DNA of 64,000 bases from Myxococcales bacterium (GCA_016793465.1 JAEUJW010000066.1:124001-188000), one strand, 5' to 3'. Positions 17,052 to 25,855 are shown, counted from the first letter of the stretch. The notes: generated from the letters alone by a model not told the origin. Program-made: numbers and translations.

Positions 17052-19466
17052 GTGCGCATCCTTCACATCTCCGATCTCCACCGCGCCGGCTCGCAAGAGA
17101 CACTGAAGGCCATCTGGGTCGGCCCGCAGAACGCCCTGCGCAAGCTCCCCGAGCCCGAACAGCGCTTCGATTTAATAATTGTCAGCGGCGACCTCGCGGG
17201 CGCCGCCAGACAGGTCGAGTACGACGAGCTGCTCGAGTTCTCCCACCACAACCTGCTGCCGCTGCTGCGCGACCCCGAGGACCGCGCCCGCGTGGTGTTC
17301 GTGCCCGGCAACCACGACGTCGACTGGGCCGCCGACCTCGGCCGCCCGCTCCCGATCGCCGAGATGCTCGAGCGCCCCGGCGGCAGCGATCAGCTCGCCC
17401 GCCTATTAAAAAATTACCGCGACGACCCGGCCCGCTCGGGCGTACGCCAGGTCATCAGCCGCTACGGCCACCTCGAGTGGCTGCTCCTCGACCCCGAGCG
17501 TCAGATGGCCCGCTTCGCCACCGTGCAGCGCTTCCTCGACACCTTTTACAAGGACGACGCGCTCGCCGAGCCCGGCCGCCGCTTCGACCTGCTCGACCCC
17601 GCCGAGGGCCTCGACTGGTCGGCGCACCTTTTCCCCGAGGACCGCGTCGCCGTCTACGGCTTCAATAGCTGCTTCCTCAACGACCGCTACTGGACGGGCG
17701 CGGCGATCTCCCGCGAGTCGATCGCCCGCGCCGCCGAGCACGCCTCCGTGCACGCCGACGGCTTCCTCCGCATCGCCGTGTGGCACCACGGCATCGCCCC
17801 CGACGGCATCCGCCCCGATTATTTAAACCAGGCCGACCTCGGCGCGCTGATCGTCGCCGGCTTCCAGGTCGGCTTCCACGGCCACCTCCACAAGGCCGGC
17901 GCCCAGCAGCTCGGCTGGCTCACCGACCGCTTCGTGCTGGTCGGCACCGGCTCGCTCGGCGCCAACCAGAACCAGCGCCCCGACGCCGTCGGCAAGCAGT
18001 TCTCCGCCGTGCAGATCCTCCCGCACCAGCTCCACGTGCACGTGTTCGAGCGCACCGGCGACATGCCCGTGTACACGCGACGACACCCGCGCAGCTTCCC
18101 GCTCGGCCTCCGCGAACACGCCGTCGACGAGCACGACCACGAGCTCACCGCCGGCGAACACTCCCGCCACGCGCACGTCGACCGCCACGGCATCTCCACC
18201 GTCAGCGTGCGCATCACCGACCTCCGCGCCGCCCACCCCGTCGCCATCGCCGAGGTCGTCCCGCCCGTCTGTGCCGCCCGCGCCGACCCGCTCCAGAGCG
18301 CGAGGGGCTTCACCGTCCACCAGAAGACCGGCCAGGACGGCACCATCCGCTTCACCCTGTTCCCGCCCGACCCCCGCCCCACCGACCTCGTGTGGCGCTA
18401 CCAGGCCTCCAACGTCGTCCCCCTCACCCGCGCCGAGGTCCCGCGCTACACCCTGCAGTCGCGCAGCCACGACGACCCCGACGACACCGTCCTGCGCGGC
18501 CACACCGTCCGCTTCCCCAGCCGCCGCCTCACGCTCACCTACAGCTTCGACGACCCCGTCGTCGACGTCGACTCGGTCGAGCTCCGCGTCGACCGCTGCG
18601 CCCCGCACAACGGCGACCTGCTGTGGGAGCGCGTGCCCGAGGAGGAGCGCCGCTGCGAAATAATTAAAAACTCTCCGCTCGAGCTCGCCCTCGCCGTCGA
18701 CGCGCCGATCGTCGGCTGCCGCTACGGCCTGGCCTACCGCCCGAGCGTGCGCGGCGACCGGCTCAACTTCAAGGCCGTGCGCATCGCCGCCAAGCTGCTC
18801 GACGGCTGCACCGCCGACCGCGAGTTCGGCCCCGTGCTCGCGTTCCAGCTGGCAGAGTCGATCTCCGCCGCGATCTCCGCCGTCTTCAACGCCTCGATCG
18901 CCTCGATCTCCTGGATGGGCCTGCTGTGGGACGACGCCCAGGGCCGCCTCCTGCCCGCCTTCGGCAACTTCCCCAGCCGCGAGTGGAGCGCCTCCTACCC
19001 CCACGGCACCGGCGTCGCCGGCCACGCCTTCCGCTTCAACCGCCCGGCCGCGTGGTGCCGCACCACCCAGCACAGCAAGGACGCGCTGATCTACCAGCGC
19101 CACCCGCCCCACCAGCACTGGAAGTCCGAGCAAGACTGGATCGTCTGCGTGCCGCTGGTCGGCGACGGCGCCAAGAACCCGCTCGGCGTGGTCCAGTTCG
19201 AGGGCGGCGGCAAACGCCAGGGCCTCGGCGGCCGCCTCTACGAGTTCGCCAACGCCGCCCTCGCCAACGCCGCCAGCAAGGGCTCGTCGTGGGAGGTCTT
19301 CCAGCAGACCCTCAGCTCGACCGTCAACACCGGCTTCTGGCAGGCCTGCGCCCTCGCCGAGTGCCTCAGCGACTACCGCGAAGACATCCGCGAGCTCATC
19401 TCCACCCTCCGCCTCGGCGGCCCCCCCGACGAGTCCCTGACCGACGGCAGCCGCATCCAACCCTGA
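17052..19466 (+). CDS. Calcineurin-like phosphoesterase with C-terminal GAF domain
   Basis: 804 residues. The N-terminal phosphoesterase shows ILHISDLHRAG, IIVSGDLAGAA, VPGNHDVDW and, after a spacer, HGHLHKAG, which are the metal ligands of the family. The middle 300 residues form a beta-rich region of unknown type. Residues about 615-765 look like a GAF sensor domain (SISAAISAVFNASIASISWMG, HGTGVAGHAFRFNRPAAW, VPLVGDGAKNPLGVVQFEGG). It might be a nucleotide phosphodiesterase or nuclease gated by a small ligand. The GTG start is placed at the first strand; an upstream ATG at 16974 would add 26 poorly conserved residues. Four AT-only islands interrupt the otherwise GC-rich gene. Confidence 0.85.
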   Translation: MRILHISDLHRAGSQETLKAIWVGPQNALRKLPEPEQRFDLIIVSGDLAGAARQVEYDELLEFSHHNLLPLLRDPEDRARVVFVPGNHDVDWAADLGRPLPIAEMLERPGGSDQLARLLKNYRDDPARSGVRQVISRYGHLEWLLLDPERQMARFATVQRFLDTFYKDDALAEPGRRFDLLDPAEGLDWSAHLFPEDRVAVYGFNSCFLNDRYWTGAAISRESIARAAEHASVHADGFLRIAVWHHGIAPDGIRPDYLNQADLGALIVAGFQVGFHGHLHKAGAQQLGWLTDRFVLVGTGSLGANQNQRPDAVGKQFSAVQILPHQLHVHVFERTGDMPVYTRRHPRSFPLGLREHAVDEHDHELTAGEHSRHAHVDRHGISTVSVRITDLRAAHPVAIAEVVPPVCAARADPLQSARGFTVHQKTGQDGTIRFTLFPPDPRPTDLVWRYQASNVVPLTRAEVPRYTLQSRSHDDPDDTVLRGHTVRFPSRRLTLTYSFDDPVVDVDSVELRVDRCAPHNGDLLWERVPEEERRCEIIKNSPLELALAVDAPIVGCRYGLAYRPSVRGDRLNFKAVRIAAKLLDGCTADREFGPVLAFQLAESISAAISAVFNASIASISWMGLLWDDAQGRLLPAFGNFPSREWSASYPHGTGVAGHAFRFNRPAAWCRTTQHSKDALIYQRHPPHQHWKSEQDWIVCVPLVGDGAKNPLGVVQFEGGGKRQGLGGRLYEFANAALANAASKGSSWEVFQQTLSSTVNTGFWQACALAECLSDYREDIRELISTLRLGGPPDESLTDGSRIQP

Positions 19467-19467
19467 C

Positions 19468-19483
19468 CTGTCCCCAAGCACAT
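19468..19483. repeat. Degenerate palindrome copy after the phosphoesterase-GAF gene
   Basis: CTGTCCCCAAGCACAT starts 2 nt after the stop codon. It is followed by an AT-only stretch (about 19483-19503) that gives several T-runs, so the pair might act as a weak terminator. Confidence 0.4.
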
Positions 19484-19505
19484 TTTAATAATTTTAATTA
19501 TTTCT

Positions 19506-19642
19506 CGGTCGGCTCGACGCGACCCGATGCGACCCAACTCGGCTTGATGCGGCTTGACGCGGCTCGCCCCGACCTGTCTTGATGCAGCTTGACGCGGCCC
19601 GACGATACCCGACGCGTCTCGATGCGGCCCGACGCGACCTGT
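19506..19642. repeat. Degenerate tandem decamer repeats
   Basis: About a dozen imperfect 10-bp units of the type GA(T/C)GCG(A/G)C(C/T)(C/T) follow one another, some split by insertions. No gene is visible. The array ends at a palindrome copy and lies between the phosphoesterase-GAF gene and tRNA-Arg. Confidence 0.6.
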
Positions 19643-19654
19643 ACCGGGGGACAG
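19639..19654. repeat. Palindrome copy (intergenic)
   Basis: CTGTACCGGGGGACAG; flanking bases extend the arms to ACCTGT and ACAGGT. Confidence 0.55.
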
Positions 19655-19718
19655 GTGCACTCGATCGCCCGGTGACGCGACCATCCTCGTGCTCATCCCC
19701 GGCGCCCGCGACGCCGAC

Positions 19719-19734
19719 CTGTCTCTCGGGACAT
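19719..19734. repeat. Palindrome copy (intergenic)
   Basis: CTGTCTCTCGGGACAT, slightly degenerate. It is preceded by GGCGCCCGCGACGCCG, a phrase that recurs just downstream at about 19742-19757. Confidence 0.45.
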
Positions 19735-19773
19735 CTCTCGCGGCGCCCGCGACGCCGACGATCGATCACTCGG

Positions 19774-19850
19774 TGGCGCGCTCGGCAGGATTCGAACCTG
19801 CGGCCCTCGGGTTCGAAGCCCGATGCTCTATCCAGCTGAGCTACAAGCGC
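19774..19850 (-). tRNA. tRNA-Arg (anticodon TCG)
   Basis: 77 nt on the minus strand including an encoded CCA end. The acceptor stem GCGCTTG pairs with CGAGCGC (one G-U). The D stem GCTC/GAGC, anticodon stem TCGGG/CCCGA with loop CTTCGAA, and T stem GCAGG/CCTGC with TTCGAAT loop are all intact. The anticodon TCG reads CGA (Arg). Confidence 0.97.
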
Positions 19851-20010
19851 GTGGGGAGGGATCTTAGGCCAGAACGCCCACGGCGTGAAGCGCTGTCGCG
19901 CCCCCCGGCGGCTGCTTTCTCGGCCTCGCCGGCCCAAAGCCCCCGTGCACCGGCCCGGGCACCCCCCTATACTGGTCCGGCCCGGCTGCCTGCCGGCAGG
20001 AGCTGCCTTC

Positions 20011-21885
20011 ATGCGCGTCGTCTCGGTCCTACTGCGTCACCGCCCGGCCTTCGCCGGCGCCGCCCTCCTCGCCTTCGCCGGCCTCCTCGCCGCGGAACAT
20101 CGCTCCGACGGCACCACCGCGCCGGCCGAGACCCCCCTCACCCTCGCCGCCGCCGGCGACGTGGCCACCCCCAACGTCCTCCTCCTCGACCTCGTCGAGC
20201 CCGAGCACGGCGAGGGCAGCAGCGAGGCCGAGCTCGCCGCCTTCCTCGACTCCCTCGGCCTCGCCCACGAGCCCGCCGGCTTCTACAGCGAGGGCGAGCA
20301 CCTCCACCGCGTGTTCGGCAGCGAGGCCGAGCTCGCCGCCCTCCAGGAGAAGTTGACGAACCACCCGTTCGTCGAGGTCGTCGAGCCCGAGCTCGAGTAC
20401 TCCCTCATCGACGTCGCGAACAACGGCGCCACCATCGACGCCGAGCCGACCCGCGAGCGCCGCGAGCGCTTCGTGCCCGACGACCCGCTGTTCGCCCGCC
20501 AGTGGCACATGGAGATGATCCACACCCCCGAGGCGTGGACCATCACCCACGGCAAGGGCGCGATCGTGGCGATCATCGACACCGGCGTGGCCTGGAAGGA
20601 CCACCCCGGCGTCGCCAAGCAGGCCCCCGACCTCATCGGCACCCACTTCATGCCCGGCAAGTCGTTCGTGCAGGGCGGCGTGCCCGACGGCCTCGACGAC
20701 CACCTCCACGGCACCCACGTCGCCGGCACCGTGGCTCAGACCACCAACAACGCCCTCGGCGTGGCCGGCGTCGCCTTCGAGTCGACCATCCTCCCGCTCA
20801 AGGTCCTCAGCGGCGACGGCCGCGGCAGCGTGCCCGGCATCGCCAACGCGATCCGCTACGCCGCCGACCAGGGCGCCCACGTCATCAACATGAGCCTCGG
20901 CGGCCCGCTGCCCTCGTCGGTGCTCGCCAAGGCCGTCACCTACGCCCACGAAAAAGGCGTCACCGTCGTGTGCGCCGCCGGCAACGAGCGCCGCTCCAAG
21001 GTCGGCTACCCCGCCGCCCACGACGGCTCGGTCGCCGTCGCCGCCATCGACGGCACCGGCAAGCGCTCCTGGTACTCGAATTGGGGCAAGGACCTCGACG
21101 TCTCCGCCCCCGGCGGCGACACCCGCAACGACGCCAACGGCGACGGCTTCCCCGACGGCGTGCTGCAGAACACCATCCTCCTCGGCAACCCGCTCGAGTT
21201 CGACTACATGTGGCTGCAGGGCACCTCGATGGCCTCCCCGCACGCCGCCGGCGTGGCCGCCCTCGTCGTCTCGCGCGGCGTGACCAACCCCGCCGAGGTC
21301 GAGCGCATCCTCAAGAAGACCGCCAAGCACCCCAACAACGTCACCTGGGACGTCGAGTACGGCGCCGGCGTCATCGACGCCCTCGCCGCCGTCGACGCCT
21401 CGGCCGAGTCCTACGCGCCCGAGCGCGCCGGCATGGCCGGTCTGCTCGGCCTCACCGGCCTCGCCTCGCTCTACGGCCCTGCGGGCCTGTTGGGCCTCGG
21501 CGCCGCCGCCGTCTCGCGCCGCCGCAAGCTGCTCGCAATCGGCTCCACCGTGCTCGGCGCGGGCCTCGCCGCCGGCGCCTTCGGCTGCGCGCCGCTGGCC
21601 TACTCGCTCGCCGGCGCCACCGGCAGCGTCGCCGCCTACGGCTCCCCGCTGATCCTCTCGGCCCTGCTCCCGCTGCTCTGCACCGTCCTCCTGTTCGGCG
21701 TCCGCGGCCTCCGCCCCCTGCTCACCGGCCTCAACCTCGGCTCCGCCGCCATGCTGCTGCACGGCGCCGTGGTCCTCCCGACCCTCGTCTCCGGCGTGCC
21801 CGGCGGCCCGGTCGTCGACCGCCTGTGGCTGCTCGCCAACGCCGTGATCGCCCTCCTCCTCGCCCGCCGCACCGCCCGCGGCTGA
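20011..21885 (+). CDS. Subtilisin-like serine protease with multi-pass C-terminal membrane domain
   Basis: 624 residues. An N-terminal hydrophobic signal or anchor is followed by an inhibitor-like propeptide (about 70-150) and an S8 protease domain. Its catalytic Asp lies in VAIIDTGVAW, His in HLHGTHVAGTV and Ser in GTSMASPHAAGVAALV. After about residue 480 there are five or so hydrophobic segments (GLLGLTGLASLYG, TVLGAGLAAGAFGCA, LILSALLPLLCTVLLFG and others), so the protease is probably tethered in the membrane with the catalytic domain outside. AGGAG lies 8 nt before the ATG. A TATACT at 19968-19973 may be the -10. Confidence 0.9.
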   Translation: MRVVSVLLRHRPAFAGAALLAFAGLLAAEHRSDGTTAPAETPLTLAAAGDVATPNVLLLDLVEPEHGEGSSEAELAAFLDSLGLAHEPAGFYSEGEHLHRVFGSEAELAALQEKLTNHPFVEVVEPELEYSLIDVANNGATIDAEPTRERRERFVPDDPLFARQWHMEMIHTPEAWTITHGKGAIVAIIDTGVAWKDHPGVAKQAPDLIGTHFMPGKSFVQGGVPDGLDDHLHGTHVAGTVAQTTNNALGVAGVAFESTILPLKVLSGDGRGSVPGIANAIRYAADQGAHVINMSLGGPLPSSVLAKAVTYAHEKGVTVVCAAGNERRSKVGYPAAHDGSVAVAAIDGTGKRSWYSNWGKDLDVSAPGGDTRNDANGDGFPDGVLQNTILLGNPLEFDYMWLQGTSMASPHAAGVAALVVSRGVTNPAEVERILKKTAKHPNNVTWDVEYGAGVIDALAAVDASAESYAPERAGMAGLLGLTGLASLYGPAGLLGLGAAAVSRRRKLLAIGSTVLGAGLAAGAFGCAPLAYSLAGATGSVAAYGSPLILSALLPLLCTVLLFGVRGLRPLLTGLNLGSAAMLLHGAVVLPTLVSGVPGGPVVDRLWLLANAVIALLLARRTARG

Positions 21886-21895
21886 GCCCGAGAAT

Positions 21896-21935
21896 TTTAA
21901 AAAGAGCCGGACGGGCCCGCCTCCCGCGGGCCCGT
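21896..21935 (-). terminator. Intrinsic terminator for the minus-strand Cys-rich gene
   Basis: Perfect 10-bp stem ACGGGCCCGC (21911-21920) with GCGGGCCCGT (21926-21935). On the minus strand it is followed by CCGGCTCTTTTTAAAA. It lies between convergent genes and may also slow plus-strand transcripts from the subtilase. Confidence 0.65.
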
Positions 21936-21952
21936 CCTCGCGACCTCATCAC

Positions 21953-21968
21953 CTGTCCCGAAGGACAG
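21953..21968. repeat. Perfect palindrome copy (intergenic)
   Basis: CTGTCCCGAAGGACAG: 6-bp arms with a CGAA loop; the opposite strand has a TTCG loop. It lies between the terminator and the stop codon of the Cys-rich gene. Confidence 0.65.
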
Positions 21969-21976
21969 ATAATCCA

Positions 21977-22483
21977 TCACTTACAAAGCGGCGAGACTTC
22001 GAGGCACCCGCACATCGAAACCGCGTCGCTGCAACGCGACCAGTCGACCGGGAATTCGAAGCGCGTCTCACCGTTGGCCGGATCCAGCACGTAGGTCCCG
22101 TCCGCGCCGATGCGCCACCACCAGAAACAGTCGCACCCGGTCTCCTCGAAGTCCTTCATCCACACGCACACCTCGACCGGCTCACCCGCAGCGCAGCTCC
22201 CCGTGGTGCACGTCGGATAGCGCCATCCCTGCTTCAGCTGACACCACCCCTCGACCCCGTCCGGCAGTAGCTTCCCGCAGTCGACCCGCGCCCGCCCGAA
22301 ACACTCGCCCCACCCGTCCGGCGCATCGCTCGTCGACCCGTCCGGGCACATCACCCGTCCGGTGCGCCGGTCGTCGGCACCATCGCCGTCATTGTGAGCT
22401 CGGTCGCCGCGCCCGATGTCGCCCCCGACTCGGGTGACGCGCCCGGCCCGCACCCGCGCAGCCACCGACCAGAACCGCCGCAT
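21977..22483 (-). CDS. Cys- and Trp-rich protein of unknown function
   Basis: 168 residues from the ATG at 22483, which has a GGGG-type ribosome binding site; the open frame continues upstream to about 22567. The C-terminal 120 residues hold 13 cysteines and a WWW triplet (DCFWWWRIG), and look like a small disulfide-stabilised domain. A classic signal peptide is not seen, which is odd for such a Cys pattern; an upstream frameshift or wrong start is possible. No family was recognised. Confidence 0.6.
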   Translation of the reverse strand: MRRFWSVAARVRAGRVTRVGGDIGRGDRAHNDGDGADDRRTGRVMCPDGSTSDAPDGWGECFGRARVDCGKLLPDGVEGWCQLKQGWRYPTCTTGSCAAGEPVEVCVWMKDFEETGCDCFWWWRIGADGTYVLDPANGETRFEFPVDWSRCSDAVSMCGCLEVSPLCK

Positions 22484-22567
22484 CACCCCATCCAGCCGCG
22501 AAATCCACCCGCCGCGCCCCGCGCGTACGCCGCGCCCCGCGCCCCCGGGCGCGCTCCCGTCCGCCAC

Positions 22568-22582
22568 TGAAAGTCACTTTCA
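22568..22582. promoter_or_regulatory. Fur-box-like operator 1 upstream of bfd
   Basis: TGAAAGTCACTTTCA is a perfect 7-1-7 inverted repeat, the layout of a Fur box. It lies 100 nt upstream of bfd and near the start of the divergent Cys-rich gene. Confidence 0.6.
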
Positions 22583-22629
22583 CTCCCTTGCGCCGCGCAA
22601 CCCGCTCAGTTAGATCTGAACAGCCCCGC

Positions 22630-22644
22630 TGAATATGATTTTCA
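22630..22644 (+). promoter_or_regulatory. Fur-box-like operator 2 upstream of bfd
   Basis: TGAATATGATTTTCA, 7-1-7 with one mismatch between the arms, 38 nt before the bfd ATG. Confidence 0.55.
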
Positions 22645-22681
22645 ATCCCGAGCTCCCTCGGGATCCCCGCGAGAGACCGCC

Positions 22682-22885
22682 ATGATCGTGTGCCTTTGCA
22701 AGGGTGTTTCGAGCAAGACCATCGTCGACGAGGCGCGTCGCGGGGCCTGCACGCTCAAGCAGATCCGCCAGGCCTGCCAGGCCGCGACCGACTGCGGCGC
22801 GTGTGCCCCGCAGATCCGCCAGCTCTTGGATCAGGTGGCGACGCGGCACGAGCACCACGCCACGGCCCCGGTCACCGACCGCTAG
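22682..22885 (+). CDS. bfd: Bacterioferritin-associated ferredoxin
   Basis: 67 residues with a BFD-like [2Fe-2S] domain: cysteines at 4 and 6 (VCLCKGV) and at 38 and 41 (DCGAC), the family's four ligands. Bfd passes electrons to bacterioferritin so that stored Fe(III) can be released. It stands 145 nt upstream of bfr in the same direction and is flanked by Fur-box-like palindromes, so low iron probably induces it. The start gives the usual MIVCLCKG N-terminus. Confidence 0.95.
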   Translation: MIVCLCKGVSSKTIVDEARRGACTLKQIRQACQAATDCGACAPQIRQLLDQVATRHEHHATAPVTDR

Positions 22886-22889
22886 CCGC

Positions 22890-22904
22890 TGAGACTGGTT
22901 TTCA
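22890..22904 (+). promoter_or_regulatory. Fur-box-like operator 3, between bfd and bfr
   Basis: TGAGACTGGTTTTCA begins 5 nt after the bfd stop codon. It is a weaker 7-1-7 repeat sharing the TGA...TTTTCA frame with the other sites. Confidence 0.4.
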
Positions 22905-22951
22905 CGATCGGACCCACGCGGCCCGCGTTCGGACCGCGTCGGGGCCGACGT

Positions 22952-22966
22952 TGAAACTCCTTTTCA
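22952..22966 (+). promoter_or_regulatory. Fur-box-like operator 4 upstream of bfr
   Basis: TGAAACTCCTTTTCA, 65 nt before the bfr ATG, with the same TGAAA...TTTTCA ends as sites 1 and 2. Confidence 0.5.
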
Positions 22967-23016
22967 CCGTGAAGCCGTCGCCAAATCCGCGGTCTCCTCG
23001 CCGACGAGACGCGTGA

Positions 23017-23022
23017 TAGGTT
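23017..23022 (+). promoter_or_regulatory. -10 element of bfr
   Basis: TAGGTT, 8 nt before the bfr ATG; no ribosome binding site lies between, so the message may be leaderless. Confidence 0.4.
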
Positions 23023-23030
23023 GCCGCCTC

Positions 23031-23495
23031 ATGAAGGGCAACGACAAGGTCATCACCACGCTCAACGACATCCTGACGGCCGAGCTGACCGCGATCAACC
23101 AGTACTTCATCCACGCGAAGATGTGCGCCAACTGGGGCTTTCACAAGCTGGCCAAGCGCGTCCGCGACGAGTCGATCGACGAGATGAAGCACGCAGACAA
23201 GCTCATCGAGCGCATCCTCTTCCTCGAGGGCGTGCCCAACGTGCAGCGCCTCGGCAAGGTCAACGTCGGCGAGACCGTGCACGAGCAGTTCCAGCTCGAC
23301 GTGAAGCTCGAGTACGACGCCATCGCCCGCCTCAACACCTCCATCGCCCTGTGCCGCGACGTCGGCGACAACGCCACCCGCGAGATGCTCGAGAAGATCC
23401 TCGTCAGCGAAGAAGAGCACACCGACTGGCTGGAGACCCAGCTCGGTTTAATTAAACAGCTCGGCGAGCAGATGTACTGCGCCCAGCAGCTCTGA
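23031..23495 (+). CDS. bfr: Bacterioferritin
   Basis: 154 residues, the normal length for the 24-mer iron-storage subunit. The dinuclear ferroxidase ligands are all in place: E18, E51, H54, E94, E127 and H130. The haem ligand M52 is also present. It oxidises and stores iron in the cytoplasm. The start was chosen as the ATG giving the canonical numbering. The tail contains an AT-only island (LIK codons at 23447-23456). A hairpin follows the stop. Confidence 0.97.
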   Translation: MKGNDKVITTLNDILTAELTAINQYFIHAKMCANWGFHKLAKRVRDESIDEMKHADKLIERILFLEGVPNVQRLGKVNVGETVHEQFQLDVKLEYDAIARLNTSIALCRDVGDNATREMLEKILVSEEEHTDWLETQLGLIKQLGEQMYCAQQL

Positions 23496-23509
23496 CCCCG
23501 GCCCGCGCG

Positions 23510-23531
23510 AGACCCGGTCCGCACCGGGTCT
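23510..23531 (+). terminator. Hairpin after bfr
   Basis: 9-bp stem AGACCCGGT (23510-23518) with ACCGGGTCT (23523-23531) and a CCGC loop. The following bases contain only short T-runs. It lies between convergent genes. Confidence 0.5.
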
Positions 23532-24455
23532 CTACTGCTTCTTGGCCGCGACCGGCGGCCTGGCCGTCGCCTCGCCCTTCTTCGCGTCCGCCTTGCCCTC
23601 GACCGGCTTCAGCGCGTCGACCAGCTGCCCCGGACTCACCGCCGTCGACGCCCCCGGCATGTCGAACGGCACCGTGTCGGTCGCCACGTTCAGCTCGATC
23701 TTCGTCATCGTCGCCGTCGCCTTCATCAGCGGCGCCTCGACGGTCTGCTTGAACGGCAATTTCAAACCCTCGACGTCGCGGTAGTCGGAGAACGTCACCG
23801 TCTCCGGGATGTCTCCGAACGGGTTGGCCTGGGTCAGGCTCTGCGACACCGGCAGCTTGGTCTCGAGGTTGATACGCAACGTGACCTTGTCGCCGAGCGG
23901 CGAGGTGAACTCGATCTCCGCGATCTGCACCCCGTTCGCGTCCGGCTTCATCGCCACCGTCTTCGCCGACGTGAAGTGCTTCTTCCACTCGTACGCCAGG
24001 CACAGCGCCGAGCTCGAGCGCGCCTGCTCGGCCTCCTTGCCGGCCAGCGCGCGCAGCCCGTGCACCGGGTTGTCGCCCCACAACCTGTCGCCCTTGCCGC
24101 CGAGCTTCTGCAGCCCGATCCCCGGCATCTCCGTCTCGATATAGAAGTCCCCCTCGCGCCACCACAGCTTGGCCACCCCGGTCAGCCCCAGCGTGCCCAT
24201 GTCGAGGTTCGACTCCGAGTAGTAGCTCTTCACCGCCGCGAACTTGTCGGCCCCGCCCATCGCGTCGACCACGTCCGCCAGCAGCTGCTCCGCCTCCGGC
24301 ATCCCGTCCAGGGGCGCCCGCGGCGACGTCTCCGGCGCGTCCTTGGCCTCCGACGCGGCCTTGGTCTCCGGCTTGCTCGTCGGCTCGGTGCACCCCGCCA
24401 CCAGCGCGAACACGACACCGAACACCCCGCCGACCTCTCGCAGAAGCTTGCTCAT
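23532..24455 (-). CDS. Outer-membrane lipoprotein-sorting-like lipoprotein
   Basis: 307 residues. The signal ends LVAGC. After a charged linker, the body resembles the LolA/LolB/DUF4292-type half-barrel used for periplasmic lipid or lipoprotein carriers ([45 protein letters not shown]). The family link is by pattern only. It overlaps the upstream S41-like gene by 4 nt (ATGA), so it is translationally coupled and probably functions with it. The C-terminus is Lys/Ala-rich. Confidence 0.75.
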   Translation of the reverse strand: MSKLLREVGGVFGVVFALVAGCTEPTSKPETKAASEAKDAPETSPRAPLDGMPEAEQLLADVVDAMGGADKFAAVKSYYSESNLDMGTLGLTGVAKLWWREGDFYIETEMPGIGLQKLGGKGDRLWGDNPVHGLRALAGKEAEQARSSSALCLAYEWKKHFTSAKTVAMKPDANGVQIAEIEFTSPLGDKVTLRINLETKLPVSQSLTQANPFGDIPETVTFSDYRDVEGLKLPFKQTVEAPLMKATATMTKIELNVATDTVPFDMPGASTAVSPGQLVDALKPVEGKADAKKGEATARPPVAAKKQ

Positions 24456-25855
24456 GGTTGCACCTTGGCAGCAGCGCCGCCCTTCGACAAGGCCGAGACC
24501 GCGGCCTCGAGCACCACGTCCCGACCGGCGACGAAATCTTCGCGACGCTCGGGCACCACGACATCGAGCCGCACGCCCTCGCCCTCGGCGACCGTGCCCT
24601 TCGAGCTGTGATAGTCGCCGACCACGTACTGCAGCATGCCGCCGCCCTCGAGCCGCTCGATCAGCGACGGCAACGCCGCGCCCGCCGACGTGCGCGACCC
24701 GTAGATCTGCACGCGCCCGAGGTCCCGCAGCCCCGCCGCGAAGATCTCCGAGGTGCTCGCGGTGCCCTCGTCGACGAGCACGATCACCGGCCCCGTGAAC
24801 GCGTCCGGGTTGCCGGCCACGTTGAACTCCTGGGCGAACTCGCGAAACTGCAGCTTGCCGAGGCTGCCCGGCTCGGTGAGCACCATGCGCGCCACCGGGA
24901 TCGACATCGCCCCGACCCCGCCCGGGTTGCCGCGCAGGTCGATCACCAGCCCGGTCATGCCCTGCCCCCGCAGCTCCGCCATCGCCCGCTCTACGCGCTG
25001 GACCATCGGCAGCATCCAATAATTGAACGCGAGGTACCCGACCGTCGTGCCTTTAATTATCCTGTGCTCCACGGTGGTCGGGATGTCGTGGAGGTTCCCG
25101 ATCGTCACCAGGTCGCCCGCCGGCAGCACGCACGTGGCCTCGCGCGTCAGCTTCTTCGACCTGGCATCGAGCAGCGTCAGCTCGCGCTTCGCTCCGTCTT
25201 GCCCGTGCAGCGCCGACTCGATCGCCCACATGGTCTGAAACGCCGCGTCGTCGCCCGCCGCCGCGTTTTTGATGTTCGCGGCGATCTCCGCCACCGGCTT
25301 GTCGTCGATCGCCTCGAGGATCGCCCCCTGCGGCACCCCGCTCTTCATACCACCGACGGCCGCGTCGACGACTACCGCGGCGCCGTCGATCATGCGCACG
25401 TGGATCGGCACACGCGCCGGCCCGGCCGACGTCGTCTCGGTCGCCCCACCGGGCGGCACCACTTTAAAATGGCTCTGCTTCAGCGTCGCCAGCAGGTCGT
25501 TCATCACCGCGTAGGCTGACGTCGCGTCCTTCGCCGCCGCCAGCTTGTCCGCGAACTCGGCTCGCCGCGCCGGCCAGTCCTGACACCCGATCGTCGGATC
25601 GAAGTGTTTAATTAAGACCGTCCGCCACACCTGGTCGAACGTCGCGGCGTACGGCGACGCCGGCAGCGGCGGCAGCTTGTCGACCTCGAGGCCCGCCCAC
25701 GACGGGCACGCCTCCTTCGGCTGCACCGGCGCCGGCTCGGCCTTCACCGGCTCGGCCTTCACCGGCCCGGCAGGCCCGGTCGGCGCCGGCGTCTCGCACG
25801 CCTGCACGAGCAGCCCGAACGCGAGGGCACGGGCAAAATTGATGGCCCGACGCAC
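24452..25855 (-). CDS. S41-family (tail-specific protease-like) lipoprotein
   Basis: 467 residues. Lipoprotein signal ending LLVQAC, then tandem PVKAEPVKAEPAP linker units, a PDZ-like region (about 140-240) and an S41 core with GLVIDLRGNPGG and the serine block VDEGTASTSE. In Tsp/CtpA enzymes a catalytic Lys follows in a GxxTxGKG motif. Here the equivalent reads GSRTSAGAA, so a Ser-Lys dyad is missing, as in the S41B type; it may use another base or be inactive. The GTG start lies 1 nt after the stop of the Crp-like gene, which suggests a crp-like/S41/lipoprotein operon. Confidence 0.85.
   Translation of the reverse strand: MRRAINFARALAFGLLVQACETPAPTGPAGPVKAEPVKAEPAPVQPKEACPSWAGLEVDKLPPLPASPYAATFDQVWRTVLIKHFDPTIGCQDWPARRAEFADKLAAAKDATSAYAVMNDLLATLKQSHFKVVPPGGATETTSAGPARVPIHVRMIDGAAVVVDAAVGGMKSGVPQGAILEAIDDKPVAEIAANIKNAAAGDDAAFQTMWAIESALHGQDGAKRELTLLDARSKKLTREATCVLPAGDLVTIGNLHDIPTTVEHRIIKGTTVGYLAFNYWMLPMVQRVERAMAELRGQGMTGLVIDLRGNPGGVGAMSIPVARMVLTEPGSLGKLQFREFAQEFNVAGNPDAFTGPVIVLVDEGTASTSEIFAAGLRDLGRVQIYGSRTSAGAALPSLIERLEGGGMLQYVVGDYHSSKGTVAEGEGVRLDVVVPERREDFVAGRDVVLEAAVSALSKGGAAAKVQP

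Noticed and set aside
19506..19734. CRISPR array
   Set aside because: Units are only about 10 bp, degenerate and without spacers, and no cas genes are present in the window.
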